Assembly (NCBI GenBank): GCA_002751075.1
Contig: NAOQ01000055.1
Location: 72,763-136,762, forward strand
Source: Ichthyophonus hoferi
Lineage: Eukaryota; Opisthokonta; Ichthyosporea; Ichthyophonida; Ichthyophonidae
Length of the DNA stretch: 64,000 nt
Direction: 5' to 3'
Each line of letters opens with the position of its first letter. The stretch's first letter is position 1. A program made the translations under genes and the position numbers. This document shows positions 1-14,231 of the stretch, one piece after another. The notes beneath the pieces were generated by a model. That model had not been told where the DNA came from, made no database searches, and saw only the letters and a program-made list of their open reading frames with translations.

Positions 1-92
1 ATTACTATTATTACTATTACTATTACTATTGCCAATCTACATTAACATTCCTACCATCAACCCACCAATCATCAGCAACCACCCATACATAC

Positions 93-239
93 ACAGGATA
101 GACTGTCCGTGGGCAAGTCGATGGTCTTGCGGCTAGCTGAGGAATCGCGTATATTTTTATTCCATAGTGGTGATTGGCCGTCCTCCCATTGCAGCCTACT
201 GGCCAGACTAATTGCTCTAATTCTTGGGTGATGGTATTT
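93..239 (-). CDS. possible further exon of the kinesin gene
   Basis: On the minus strand a plausible acceptor (CCTATACAG) opens a stretch free of stops in two frames, closed near position 93 by GTATGT-like donors. One frame includes the stretch DSSASRKTIDLPTDSL, which has a coding look, but nothing matches a family I know. It lies downstream of the last firm kinesin exon and could be part of the stalk-coding region. The link between them is inferred from position only, and the exon may not exist. Confidence 0.2.
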
Positions 240-1368
240 CTGTATAGGCCGATAATAGGTTCAAACGATGATAAAAGGTACAAAAAAGAAGAAAAAAAAA
301 AGAAAAAAAAAGCATGTAGGAAACCTAAATATTGTTTTAGTACCAGAAAAATAGATTGCAATAATTAAATTTTCATTATTAAACGTGCATTTTCTAAACT
401 TTAATTTGTTACTATTCAAAGCATAAGGTGGTTGGCATTTGTATAAATTAATTTGCAACGTAGATAAAACGAAAAAGATAAGTAGAGCAGAAATAAAATA
501 AAAACAAATTGAGATAACGAACAAGATGGTAATGCCATATGACTCGGATGTATTTTCAGTTTGAATCAATTAAATGTGTAGATTTGATCTATTGGCTCAT
601 GATTGCAGTGGGGTCTGTTGATCTAAATATACAATTGTCCTCTATTGCCTTATTCCTTTAGTGGGGGTCTTACATCTAATGTTCAAACCTTACATATTCA
701 TAGTAATTCATGAAGTATATTAAAACAAAAGATAATAAAATAGGAACATAACTATATATTGAAGAGAGAAATATATGTTAGTATATATAAAAATATAAAG
801 ATATATATATATATATAAAGGAATAACAAAAACGAACAGTTGGAATAACAATCAAACGTTTTTAAAATGGTTGTTAATTTGGAATATACTGTAGAAAGAG
901 AGAAGATAAAGAGCTAAAGCAATTGACATGGACAAAAATAACGATGGAAAAGTTAAAATAAATAAGAGGCTCTGCAGTTACAGGAGACCATAATACTAGG
1001 CTAGTGATTAGAATGTGTAGATAGTACTTTTCTACTTACCCCCTTTATGAGCTAGTATACGGTGCTAGTGGACATTATAATATTATATAATACTACATAG
1101 TATCTTAGTAGGTCTTTAGCTCCACAACATATTAAGATGCAGTGTAATACAATACAACACAATACAACAAAACACAATAGTACATGCCATAATTACAAAC
1201 AACACAAAGAAAAAAGAGAAAAACGGGGCACAAGGGGCAACATAATAGAAAGAGACATCGTTCAAACATAAACTATGATACTATCATTACCTCTGCAACC
1301 GAGCCATGCGCGATAAACGTATGTACTATATTAATATATATATACACTGGATCACTCCAACTACAAAC

Positions 1369-4300
1369 CTTAGCCTGGGATGGAGTTATTTGGCTTAAAC
1401 CTAGCATTGAGTTTCTCTTCCGTACAGGTACGGTAGCACTTACGCTGGATAACCCGCCCCATGATCTGATTGAGCGATTAGTGTGATTGGCACCAAGAGT
1501 AGCCTCCATTGTACTTCCTTCAAATTGTTCTGCGGCTTTTATTGCCATGGAATTGGCTAGTTTAGCATGATGGTGACTGGTCCGTGCTCCTGCAGACAAG
1601 AGAAAAAAAAGAAAAAGAGAGAGGGAGGGAGAGAGAAAGAAAGAAAAAAAAAAATGCAAGGCCAATCAAGATAGAGAGTGTGTAAATGAGGTTTGATGAC
1701 AGAATTAGGAAATAGCGGTAGGCAGATGTGTAATGCACATAGATCTATCTATCACTCTGTATATATATGTATGACAATCTGACTCGTTACACATATATAT
1801 GTGTGTGCGTCAATGATTAAATGAACGAGAATAAAATTTCTTCTATGCCAAAAAGGAAAATAAATACACTACATAATCATAGTAATTGAATAATAAAACT
1901 AAATGTGTATGTATATAGGTGCATGTATATTCGTGAATATTTGTATTGTAAAAAAATATCAGCAAACACGTGGGAGTGAGCACTTGCTTTCCCCCATCTT
2001 ATTGGTCTAAATATCTAAATATAACTATCTACGACAGAAATTATAGTTATAGGCCACTAACTAATAAAAAATATTAAACATATAGGGTAGGAGATAACAA
2101 CAATAATGAGAACTATTGTACCCAATGAAAACAACACATTATATCATTATAACCAATAGGAAACTGTTAATACTACTTGCTACTCTATCCCATTAATATA
2201 TATTAAAATATTATATTTTGCTCTAACGTGTTATATAATATCCTATTATACCATATTATATTATATTATATTATATTATAACTATATTATATGATAATGT
2301 AAGTTTAAGGTTCGCGACTACCGGGGTCACAACCACTCATAAATAAGACAAAACATCAAAAAGCCAATGGAAAACCAGATCGATATGGCGAGTACACAGC
2401 TTATTTGATACCATAAATAGAGTCATTACATAACTATGTATATTCATTCAACTAAACACATAGCTTACTCGCAATTGAATTTCTCCTAGGCTCGTAAGTG
2501 GTAGGATAATTAAATGAATGATTTCCATCCATAGTTCCGAGCTGTTGTTTTAGTAAGACTATTTCCATTTTAAGCCTTTCATTTTCTAGTCTTAGCCCAG
2601 AGTTCTCGTCATAGATCAGCGTGACATCTTGACCTGTAGGCCCAATAATATGTTGACAATTAAAATTCAAAAAATGCTGCCGTCTCAATGTAACCAATAA
2701 CAACATAGATAGTGTTACTATTATAATCATCTACCATTAATACGTGTCTAGAGAGATAACCAATCATAGAGCTATGACATTTCAGTATCTCAATAGTCCA
2801 AATCCAAATAACTAATAAGATCCAATCGCAAAACATTGCTCAATAGACAATTTTGCTATATATATATATATATCCCAGCATACTCACGCAAGATAAACCG
2901 TTATACTGGTATTGGGAACATGTAGCCTAGATTGTAGATTCCATTATATGCAAACCTCCATATTATATTATATATAGTATATTATAGTAAATATCACTTT
3001 ATACCCTATAATATATGTTATACTATATACTGAACTATATATTGTACTATACTACATATCATACTGCATAGTCTACTGCATATGAATAAAACACAACCTA
3101 ATGTCCGACCCCTCACCTTATAGCATCATATAACACAATGTACTCAAATTATTCATCCTTTCACAAACAACTAATTCTGGTATTCCATTTTAATACATGT
3201 GACTTATTGGTTACACTAAAAAACAACAGGGTAACATAATACTTTAAATTTCACAGAATAAAATATAAAAATGTAAAGATACTCGATTGTATATATAAAA
3301 TTAATCGACCAAACAGTTAATATTTCCAACTTAACATATTCCTCTGCTGTCGTCTACTTTATCCTGTAATCATCATCCTGCACTTCATTCGATTGGCCAT
3401 TATTTTAAGTACGTAACGAGACAGGACAATATAAACATAGTTTATATTTTACTCTCCCACACAGATAGACAATATTCCATCACTTGCCTTGTAGTTTTTG
3501 CTGCTCCAGTAGTTTCATTTTAAGGTGATTTACCTTATTCCTTAGGTCTGCTAGCTCAATATCTCTAGCCGACTGGTTTACTATAGGCTGTGATAAGAAA
3601 TAGTATTGCTTAGCCCATTATAATAGGTTCATAAAATATGTTATGGTATCATATGATAGGATATGATATGTTCTGGCATGATAAGTTATGTAATGGTATG
3701 ATATGATATGATATGATATGATATGTTTAGGTATGATAGGATATGATATGTTATGATATGATATGATATATTATAATATCACATAATATAGGACAGTATG
3801 GTCCAAAATCAAACACTACGACTATACAGCCTATAGTATACAGTACCCTGACAACCTATAGTATACAGTACCCTGTATGGTAAACTCTACCGAATACCCA
3901 CCTTATTCTTAATATTTCTAGCACGGTTGGCGTATTTTAGCGTATTAAGGGTCTCCATAAAGTCACAATCCGATGGCGAAACACAAGCAATCATTAACGT
4001 CAAACTGCGAGTGGTAAGAAACCATGTATTAGCCAAGAAAAGGCCTAATTATAGCCAAGCTCTGTAACCCCTTAAGTTAAGAATCTGTATCTAGAAATCT
4101 GGATTTGCGCAAGCCACTCATCATGCATCCTTGTAGAATAAACCAATGGTACGTAAGAAATAAAATCAATAACACCAAGCAAATCTAGCGATGCCTATTC
4201 ATTGTGCTTTTAATGTACTATAATTTCAATATATTCCACTTGGAATCTGCAGTTAAATGCTCTTAGGCCAAACAGAAAACAATGATTGGCTAACCTGTTG

Positions 4301-7300
4301 CCTCCGAGAGAGTCCTGCAATAGGCGAGTAAGCTTTGAGTCCCTATAGGGTACATGGGTGGCCTTTTTTGATTCGTCCCCTACAAGAGATAATTAATCAA
4401 TTATTAACAACGACCATACATAGTATATTAATTAATAATGTTATCAGTTAAAGTGTGCTATTGGATGCGTTCTTTTTAGTTTATTTGGAAATGCTATCTA
4501 TGCAGTTAATTATATATATTGACCGTACTATAGTAAGTTACATTACAATATATTACATGATCATCTTGCCACGCACTGAATCTTGTTATTTTATACAATT
4601 TACTATATTATAGGCTATAAAACCCATCACATATAGCATATATATGGTTGCTTATACCTGTATATATAGTACATAAACATCTATGCATACATGTGATTCA
4701 AGAAATACAATACATGGAAATAGTTGTATTTTTTTACAGGTATTTTTATATATATCCCGTACAATCTTAGAGGAAAACAAATACAAGTATACATATACAC
4801 TTATATATATATGTATACGTATACAGTTATATAATAGGTAACCTCACACCTCGTGCTAGTCTCATACGTCCATTCTACCTATACTATATACATACACTAT
4901 ATCCATGTATATCTACCATATACATACACCTACCTAGAGCACTGATCACATTTCCTAAAGCCAACAGCCCTTTGTTAATTGCTATTCCCTCTCTCTTCCT
5001 CTGCCCCGTCGCATTTGTTCGCTAGATAACACAAATGCAAAAACATGTGAGTATGTTGTATACCTCTGTTGGGTTTCTGTCCTTTTATATTTGTGGATGC
5101 TGATAATATACTATTCACTACAGATATATTATAACAAAAAAAAACTTAGTTAAATAAATCTCTATTCACCTTCATGCTTATATTTATTTAAATTTCCAAT
5201 TTTAATTAATTATTTTTATTGTTTAGTTCATTGTTTAATTTTAATATTAAATATTTGTTATGTTTTTAAAATGGAATACTACGTAACGATGGCTTGTTCT
5301 CTAGATAAATATAAATATACTTACTTCAAGTTTCTGCTATTAGACATAAAATAAAGTAAAAACTAATGCAGATATTCATAACCAATCAAATTGCGTGCAT
5401 AAATTATTTAGTAAAATAAAGTTTTGAGTATCTTTAATATGACCCAATATTTCATTACGTGGATCATGCGCTTTGGAACTTCCTACATTACGATTGGGAT
5501 TAAAGGTAAATTAAACAAATTTAAAATGTTTTACATTATTAGATCATGTATTATGTACTGTGATTTTCTACTTAAAAAATCTTCTAAATTGGTCTACTTA
5601 GCGCTAGTTCATAATAATAATAATTAGCACGGAATCGCAATTGGTTAACTTAATACTATTTAATAATCATTTTACCTAAACCCATGACAATAGAAAAGAG
5701 AGGTGTTTCACAGTAGTGATAAGAAGCCAAACATATTGGATTACTAAATTACATAATTTTACTTATGCACTTACTATAACCACCTGGCACAACACTCATA
5801 GATATATACATAAACATATACACATATATATACATATATATATACATAAATATATACACACATATATACACATAAACATATACATATATATATATATATA
5901 TATATACATATATACATAAACATATACACATATATATACATATATACATAAGCAGATAGATATACATATTCCCTGTTGACACACCACATGTATATTCCTA
6001 TGAAAACCTCATTACCTTATTACCTTATAAAAAAACTCACTCCCACAAAATCGTTTAATCATATCTTCCATCTAAATTTACCACTGATCAAGTATTTATT
6101 TTCAATTTTAACCAATGATTAATCTTTTTTACAAACCTTCAGGCGTTCAGAACCAGCCAGGTCAACAAAGTGCAGTTTAGCTGACAAAGCCTGTTTCTCT
6201 ATTTTAACATTAGAGGTTAGTAACATGTCTTACCGTTGATCTGTCCTATATATTCTATTGGAAAGTGATTGGAGAATCACTTTAGTCCCATTACTATTAT
6301 ACCTTGTCTCTGTCAGAAATGGCAACATAGGTAAAGTAGCCATAGTAATAATTATGTAATTAGTTATGCTGGGTTCTGACGTGTTCTATATATAAAATGT
6401 TATATTTAGAAAATATAAAACGGTTTTGTCTGAGACATTGGGGTATCATGATTATGTAATGATACTAAACTAAATACCGGCTATACAGTTTTTATCCTAA
6501 ATTATTGGCTTGCATTAGTGGACTGTCACTCTAAACATGAGTGAGATAATTACCACAGGCTTAAATCTACATTCACATCATTAGGATCCACCCAATTAAA
6601 GACATTCTTTCCGTTATACATTCGTTAATAATCAAGACTTTTAATCACTTTCCCGTGTCAATCTTGTGCAACCATTTGTCAATACCATACTTGATTTTAA
6701 ACTATGTCTTATAGTACCACACTATTGGCTTGGTCGCTTCATGTGACGTCCTTTATAACGGTACTTGCATACATAACAAAAACAAAAAAGCCAGTAAAAT
6801 TAAACAAACCATGTGATAATCAACAAATACAATGGTAATAGCATGTATGCATTATGGTGTTTCATTAGCTGACATATTAAGAATATATTTAGATATATAT
6901 AGAAAGTTTATAAAAAAAATAAAGTATAGAAGAATCAATAAGCACTATTTGGATTGTAATATATATATATATTATTATTATTATTATTATTATTAAAAAT
7001 AGCTATCATATATGACAGCTATGAATTTAAAATAACCATTAATGGATTAATATACAATGAAGTGTAATTACGGCTAGAAGGGTATTGCAATTAGACTCCA
7101 AAGGTATTCTTCGTCTTTTAAAGAAATAGCTTTGATATTTAGGTATCTATAGGTAGAAAGTGCTAATCAGACGTTAAACATCCAATTAAAACAATGTAAT
7201 TTCAATTAATCATACGATATATCAATAACCAGAGCGATATCTAACCCATTTTCAATTAATAATAAGCATAATAAGTAATAATTTAATGAAGTAGGTAATA

Positions 7301-10300
7301 AAGTGGTAAAGTAATAATGTAATTAAGTAGTAAATAAATAATGCAGTTAAGCAGTAAAGTAATAATGTAATGAAGTAGGTAGTAAAGTAGTAAAATAATA
7401 ATGTAATTAATTAGTAAAATAATAATGTAATTAAGTAGTAAATAAATAATGTAACTAAGTAGTAAAGTAATAATGCAGTTAAGTAGCAAAGTAATAGTAA
7501 TAGTGTAGTATAGTAATAATGTAACAATGTAGCACAGAAGTAATGTAAATAAAGTATAAGGGAAGTCTAGTCTCACCCTTCTCTCCCTCCAGCGGCGGTA
7601 GGACCATATCGATATATATAGTAAAGATAGCATGCGACCTGGATGAGGTTTTATTCATATCTGTGCAGGCAGTAGCTCGATGTAAAGCACCTCGGTTAAG
7701 TTCCCTGTATAGTTAGGTGGTATGGTAATTAAAGAGAAAAAAAAAGAGAATATGGAAGGAAAAGCATAGGAAGGTTGGTGTTAGTGTGGGTTCATTTGCT
7801 TCTCTGTGTGGCTCTTTAGAGATGCATTACGGTATACGTGTAAATAGTTATGTATAATCTGCCTAAATATGCATTGAAATTTATACACTTACATTTGAAT
7901 CTCCGCCTATCAATTCTAACCCTCTTCAACTATAATAGTACGTATAAATAATATTACAGAGTTATGTGTATGACACAATAGCTGCGTGGTATATATGTCA
8001 TAGGCCTGTAATGATGGGCTTTGCACTCCATACGTAAACAATTATTGGCTTGGGGTTTTACCAAAATGATATAATTACATCAGTATTGTAATACAGCTGT
8101 ACCTATCCCATCCTATTATATCATAGCATATCATAGCATATCATATTATATCCCATCCTATCCCATCCTATCCTATCCTAACATATTATACCGTGTCATA
8201 TCTTATCTTATCCTATAATATCATAGCACATCCTATCCTATCCTATACTAGGTATATTCTACGTAAACAGATACATGTTTGATATATTAAATCAGAAAAA
8301 TCATTTTCTTACATCATTAACTATGCATTATTGGTTTTCAAGTGCATATACTACGAACATCTTATTAAGATATTGATATATTTGATATCTATTTATAAAT
8401 GTTGATGACTAAACATTTATACATACTCGTACACATACACACATATATCCATTCCCATTCAACCCTAATTGTAGTAACAATAAATTGAAAGTATTAAAAA
8501 CCTACAAATAAACCATTAAATAAATCAACAAACATAAGACAATATTTTTTTATAACAATTAACACCAGACGTACGCACATAAACATACAAGCTACCTCAT
8601 CACATCCTCCAAGCAGGTCACTGAGACCTTGGTCACGTTTACTAAATGCATTCCGTTTGAGTCTTCACGAATACTGGTTGCAACGCTTAGTGTTAGTGTG
8701 AAATGGAACAAGAAAATAAAATATAAGTAGGTTGAAACAACTTTTATCTTACTACGTTTACACTTTCTTATTTTATTAAAATAACTTGCAATACATTCAC
8801 TCTCGAGAGTTCAAGTAATATTCTGTTGCTGTGTTATATATAAGGAATAAAGTATAAGGTGGAATATTATTACATGCATATTATACCCAAGCCAAACACA
8901 CGAGTATGCATCAATGTATAATATAATATACAATATATAGTATATAATAATTTATTACTATAGTATAATACAATACAATACAATGGAATACACTAATATA
9001 ATATAATGTAATCTACTATATATATAGTACATAACAGTCTATTACTATAATTTAATATAATACAATATAATGTAATACACTGACATATTCTAATCGAATA
9101 TACTATATATAGTATATAACAATCTATTATTCACAGGTTACCTCACAGCCGCTCGGGGGTCAGTCTTAGCTCCAGGCTTCTTTGAGGCATCAATTGGAGA
9201 TTCGTTATTGGATCCTAAGTAAGGGTAATTTACACTCAATTGATCGCCCTGATACAACATAAAATATAATAGCCAATAAGCACTTACCTTTGTATCCTTA
9301 AAGAGTATTATTTGTTCTTAAAGAGAATGCTTGACGTTGTACAACATGTATGTGTATGTGTATATGTATATAATCATAGTACACTCTTGTAATGAACATA
9401 GGTATGCGACCCCACCTACTAGACTCAGTTTAAAAATTAAAACCCAATACATATAAGACGTTATCGATTTAGAATACAAATCTGGAAGAAAGTCATATAC
9501 AGGTCCAAATATATCATAATATTTCGGATAACATGAGATATACAATACATGACAAAACATCAGTAATAAAAAAAATTCTAAAATTATACATACTTGAATC
9601 GCCGCTCTCACCATCTTCTACCGTAAGTAAAAGATCCTCCAGTGTATCGTTGTACAGTTCCAAAAAGGAGACACTATATAATAATAATAATAATAATAAT
9701 AAGAAAGAATAAACATGTTAAGATAGTATACACCATTGCTAAGTATATAACTGTTATAATACCAACAGATGTATATATATATATAATATTTGTAATACAG
9801 TCTTCTACTCTCAATACATCAGCTTATTTGGGTAAATATAATACAGAGATATATATATATATATAAACTGATTATAACACATAAACCAAATGTAATGCAT
9901 ATAAACATATAGGAGACCTTGTAAACATGGTGTAATATATACGTATTTATAGGCTATATTATGTCATTGATAGATCAAGATCTAAAACATACCTAATTTT
10001 ATAATCCTCGTCACCAATCCCTCCTAGTTTCCTATCCTTCACCCCTTCAGACATATTTGATTGGCAAGTATCTTCTGGTAGTGTTATCCCATGTTACCAT
10101 GGCTGCCATATAAAGTTCATTTATAAATACTCACCAATAGTAAACCTTCAACTGATCTTTAAATTATAAAAAGCCAATCGTACATCACAATCATACCCAT
10201 TAAAGAAATATTGGAACTTTTAATGTAAACTTTCAAAATTTCTGTATAGTTTACTGAGAATCAAAGATGATACAGCTCTTCTAGGTCTAGTTATAAACAA

Positions 10301-13300
10301 TTCCCATCTGAGTAGTGAGCTTAGCCTAACCATCAAATCGTAAATACGCATTATATATATATATATATGCATACCCTTATATGTACTCTAATAAGCATGA
10401 CATAAACACATTTGAAACATAAAAATATACAGTCATTATATTAGATATATTAAGTATATTCCATATAATAAATATATATATGTACTTATGAATGAAACAG
10501 AAAAGTAAAAGAATTGTGCGGCCTTCTGCGTAACAATTTACTGGTATTTACTATAGGCGTATATATAGGCCTATATGTATGTATCTGTAGATGTATATAT
10601 GTCTGACTGTATGCATGTATCTATGTATGTATCTATGTATGTATGTATGATAATTTTGAGAATGATAATGATAATTGTGAAAAGAATATCCGACTATAAT
10701 GATTAGAGGCGGCTTCATGTTTTGTAGTACAAACCTTTTGTTCTTTCATGGATACTCGCGAATATGTCGTTAACAGCTCGGGGTATTACACCTAGTAAGA
10801 CGTATATTATTATTGTTATTGTCATGGCTATTATTATGCTTATTTGTTAATGTTATTATTATTGATCATTGAAATTAATATTATTATATTATTATTATAA
10901 TTGATATTACTATGGTTATTGTAATTATTACTGTTATTGCTATTGATATGATTAATGTTATGGCTACCACTATTATTATTATTATTATTATTATTATTCC
11001 ACAAAATAAATATATTAAATATGTACAATCTGGTAAACTATAATAAATGCAAACAAACAAATATCACATCAAAAATATATATATGAGAATAGGCTTACCT
11101 AAATATGGGTTTTTATATATGTTTGCATTTGTTTTATACAATTAAAAATAATATATGTACGTGACCTGAACTATGTTTGAAAATGAAGTGGCTTACATAT
11201 ATCTGTTAACAATATTGCACGGCTGCTATATCATACTATATCATACTTTATATAATCGCTATCTATGATTCTATACATCCATCTATTCATCTATCTATCT
11301 ATCTACTTATCTAACCATTTACCTATATATCTATCTATTTATATATATACATTTATCTATCTATCTATATATCTATCTATCGATCCATTTATCTGTCTAT
11401 ATATATATATCCATTTATCTATCTATCTGTCCATTTATCTATCCACCTATCCATCTATCCAGACCTATATACCTACTACAACATATACATGCTCGCATAT
11501 ACGCAATACATCGCACCCACCTCTCTCCTTAGGATCGGACATGAACTCCACACTAGAACCCATGGTATACGTCTTACCAGACCCAGTCTGTAATAAACGT
11601 AGGCATGGTCAACACCATTTTACTCATATGATAGTATATTAACCATACTACAACATCCCATAGGTATATATGGAAAAAAATAGTAAGCATATATATTGGG
11701 AAAGAGAAGAAATTTTAGTGTATATGCAAGAGAGCAAATGGCGTGTATGTAAAGAAACCAGGTGTGTCTGATCATTTACATTTATAAAGCAAGCCCTATA
11801 CTTATAAACATATGTATAAATACATATATACATTGCTAAAACGAAAGAGAGCTAAACAAAGGGGACATAGAGGTCTCAGTGGCCACAATAGTTGTTGGAT
11901 ATGTGATGGGGTAACTATGAAATAAAGTTATCTCGAAAAAAAACCGTATTTTTGGTATTGATAAAGTAGTAAGGTAATGTTGGATTCCAGGTGAAGCTAT
12001 ATATGTGAAGCCAATGACAGACAAGGAATAGAATGGGAGAAAGGGAAAGTATCAATATCAGGAAAATAATAAACGGTTATTTGAAAGTGTAGGTAGATGT
12101 ATGTATGGATATGTGGTAGTCTACAACAATATGAGTACAAGAAGACTTACATGTGTGATATTAGAGGTATAATACTAGATAGAGCTATTGTAGGTAAAAA
12201 ATGAAAAGAGATCATAGATCTGTTTATGGATGGATACCCTGTGCTTGATTGTGCAATACGGGTGTATAACTATATATGGTTATTTATATAGAATCATATG
12301 CATGTGTCTAAATGCATCTAGATACAACTATAGATGGGCTTGTATATATCATTTTATAGAGGCGGGTGGATTAGTGAGGGTAAAAAATACCTGACCGTAG
12401 GCTAGGATTGTAACATTATATCCCTTGAAGCACCTGCCAGAGATATTTCATTAGATGGTCTAATCTAAAAATGATCTGGTAGAAAACAGACAGGGATGTA
12501 TAGAGATAGATATATATATAGAGAGATAGATATACAGACAGATATACAAAGAGATATATATATAGATAGATAGATAGATATACAGATATATATAGAGATA
12601 GATATACAGATAGATATAAATAGAGATATATATACAGATAGATATAAATAGAGAAAGATGTACATATAGATATATATAGAGATAGATATACAGATAGATA
12701 TAAATAGAGATAGGTATACATATAGATAAATATAGGGATAGATATACATATAAATATATATAGGGATAAATATACCTAGATATATATAGGGATAGAAAGA
12801 GATAGAGAGAAATAGCACCCCTATGGCCTTTATATATAAATGCCTTGCTAAACAGTACAAGTAATTGATACGTGACATATAACACAGAATAAAAATATAA
12901 AAAAACAGAAAGATATGTGTACATAATAATAATAAATGAATAAAAACATTGAAGGGGAGCCCCATGGTTGGTTTATATTAACTAATCCAGCATAGCTAGT
13001 CCTACCTCTCCACCAATGGTTTCACAGTCTCGTCATAAATATCTTTTTGAGTGGCCTCTACGGCATAGACCTGATCATAACTGAAGTACCTATCTTTTCC
13101 CAGCAATACCTAAACACCAGTCATAATAGTTAGTTTAGAATTAAAACCAATTTAAAATATTAAATTCACATATGCACAAGAAAATACAACCTGTAAACTA
13201 TATTGCTGTAGGGTGTATATTGCCACTATGTAGATCTCTTAAACCATCAGCTGGCTACCATTTTCTATTTTCTCATTATATATAACTCACATGCACTACG

Positions 13301-14200
13301 CACATATATACACATATATATTTACCTGCCCTTTGCCCTCCAGCTTAGTAATGCATTCCTGGCATAGTTCCTCATTATCCCTGTCATTTTGAGGCCGGAT
13401 CCTGGAGCATAAAAAGGATATATGTTAAATATTTTAAATGTGTTTAATAAACTAAAATATAAATTCTACAATTGACGAGTTAATCAATAGAAATTGTAAA
13501 ATTGATTTTACAACGTAGAATACATCACGGGTGCTACTATGAAGATAAAGACTAGGATAGCCTAGTGACTATAACACTATTATTAGCATTGTAAGATATA
13601 TACACATATCTGCCTTGGAAGGGTCAACAGAAACTATAGCCACTTAGGATATATATATATAATCAACAAATTTATATTTTTGTTTTGTTTTTTGCCAATA
13701 TTTTGTTTTTGAAATATTATAATATTCTTCTCAAAGATGAGTAATGGTTGGACGTGGTGAAAGTTAAATAGAAAAATTGGCTAATTGTTATGTCTAATTT
13801 TAAAATTATTTTTAACAAAGTCTACAGTTATCAATGATTTCCTCTGAATATAATAACCACAGTAATGCAAGTAACAAAAAATTGGGAATAACCTTCTGCC
13901 TCGATTATAATCAGGGGAATGGCTGGTAGCTGTATAAATATATTTATTGTTTGTTAAGATAGTAAGTAGACTAAGTTACTTGGTAATTTTAAGTGTGCGA
14001 ATAGCTAATGAGATGTGTGCCTGTATAATTGTGTGCAACATATAGAAAGAGACATGTTAACAGATTGAAAATAGAAAGAAATAGAGGATAGGAAGTATTG
14101 AAATATGTGGGTGTATATAGGTATTATATATGCAAGTCTGTATGTATGTATACAGGCATGTATGTGTGTAAATATGTGTGTATATATATATTTATAGATG

Positions 14201-14231
<31 letters not shown>

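Noticed and set aside
5749-5989. Open frames of 63-77 codons on both strands
   Set aside because: ATACAT/ATATAT microsatellite, not protein-coding.
7283-7633. 116-codon minus-strand frame with an 8-residue repeat
   Set aside because: Minisatellite running in a different frame into the real exon 7577-7704, whose proper frame carries switch I.
11265-11642. 125-codon plus-strand frame
   Set aside because: First half is CTAT satellite; second half is the antisense of the kinesin P-loop exon.
12416-12965. Three overlapping minus-strand open frames of 101-166 codons
   Set aside because: They consist of Tyr, Ile, Leu and Ser from a GATA satellite inside a kinesin intron; all three frames are open because the repeat lacks stops.
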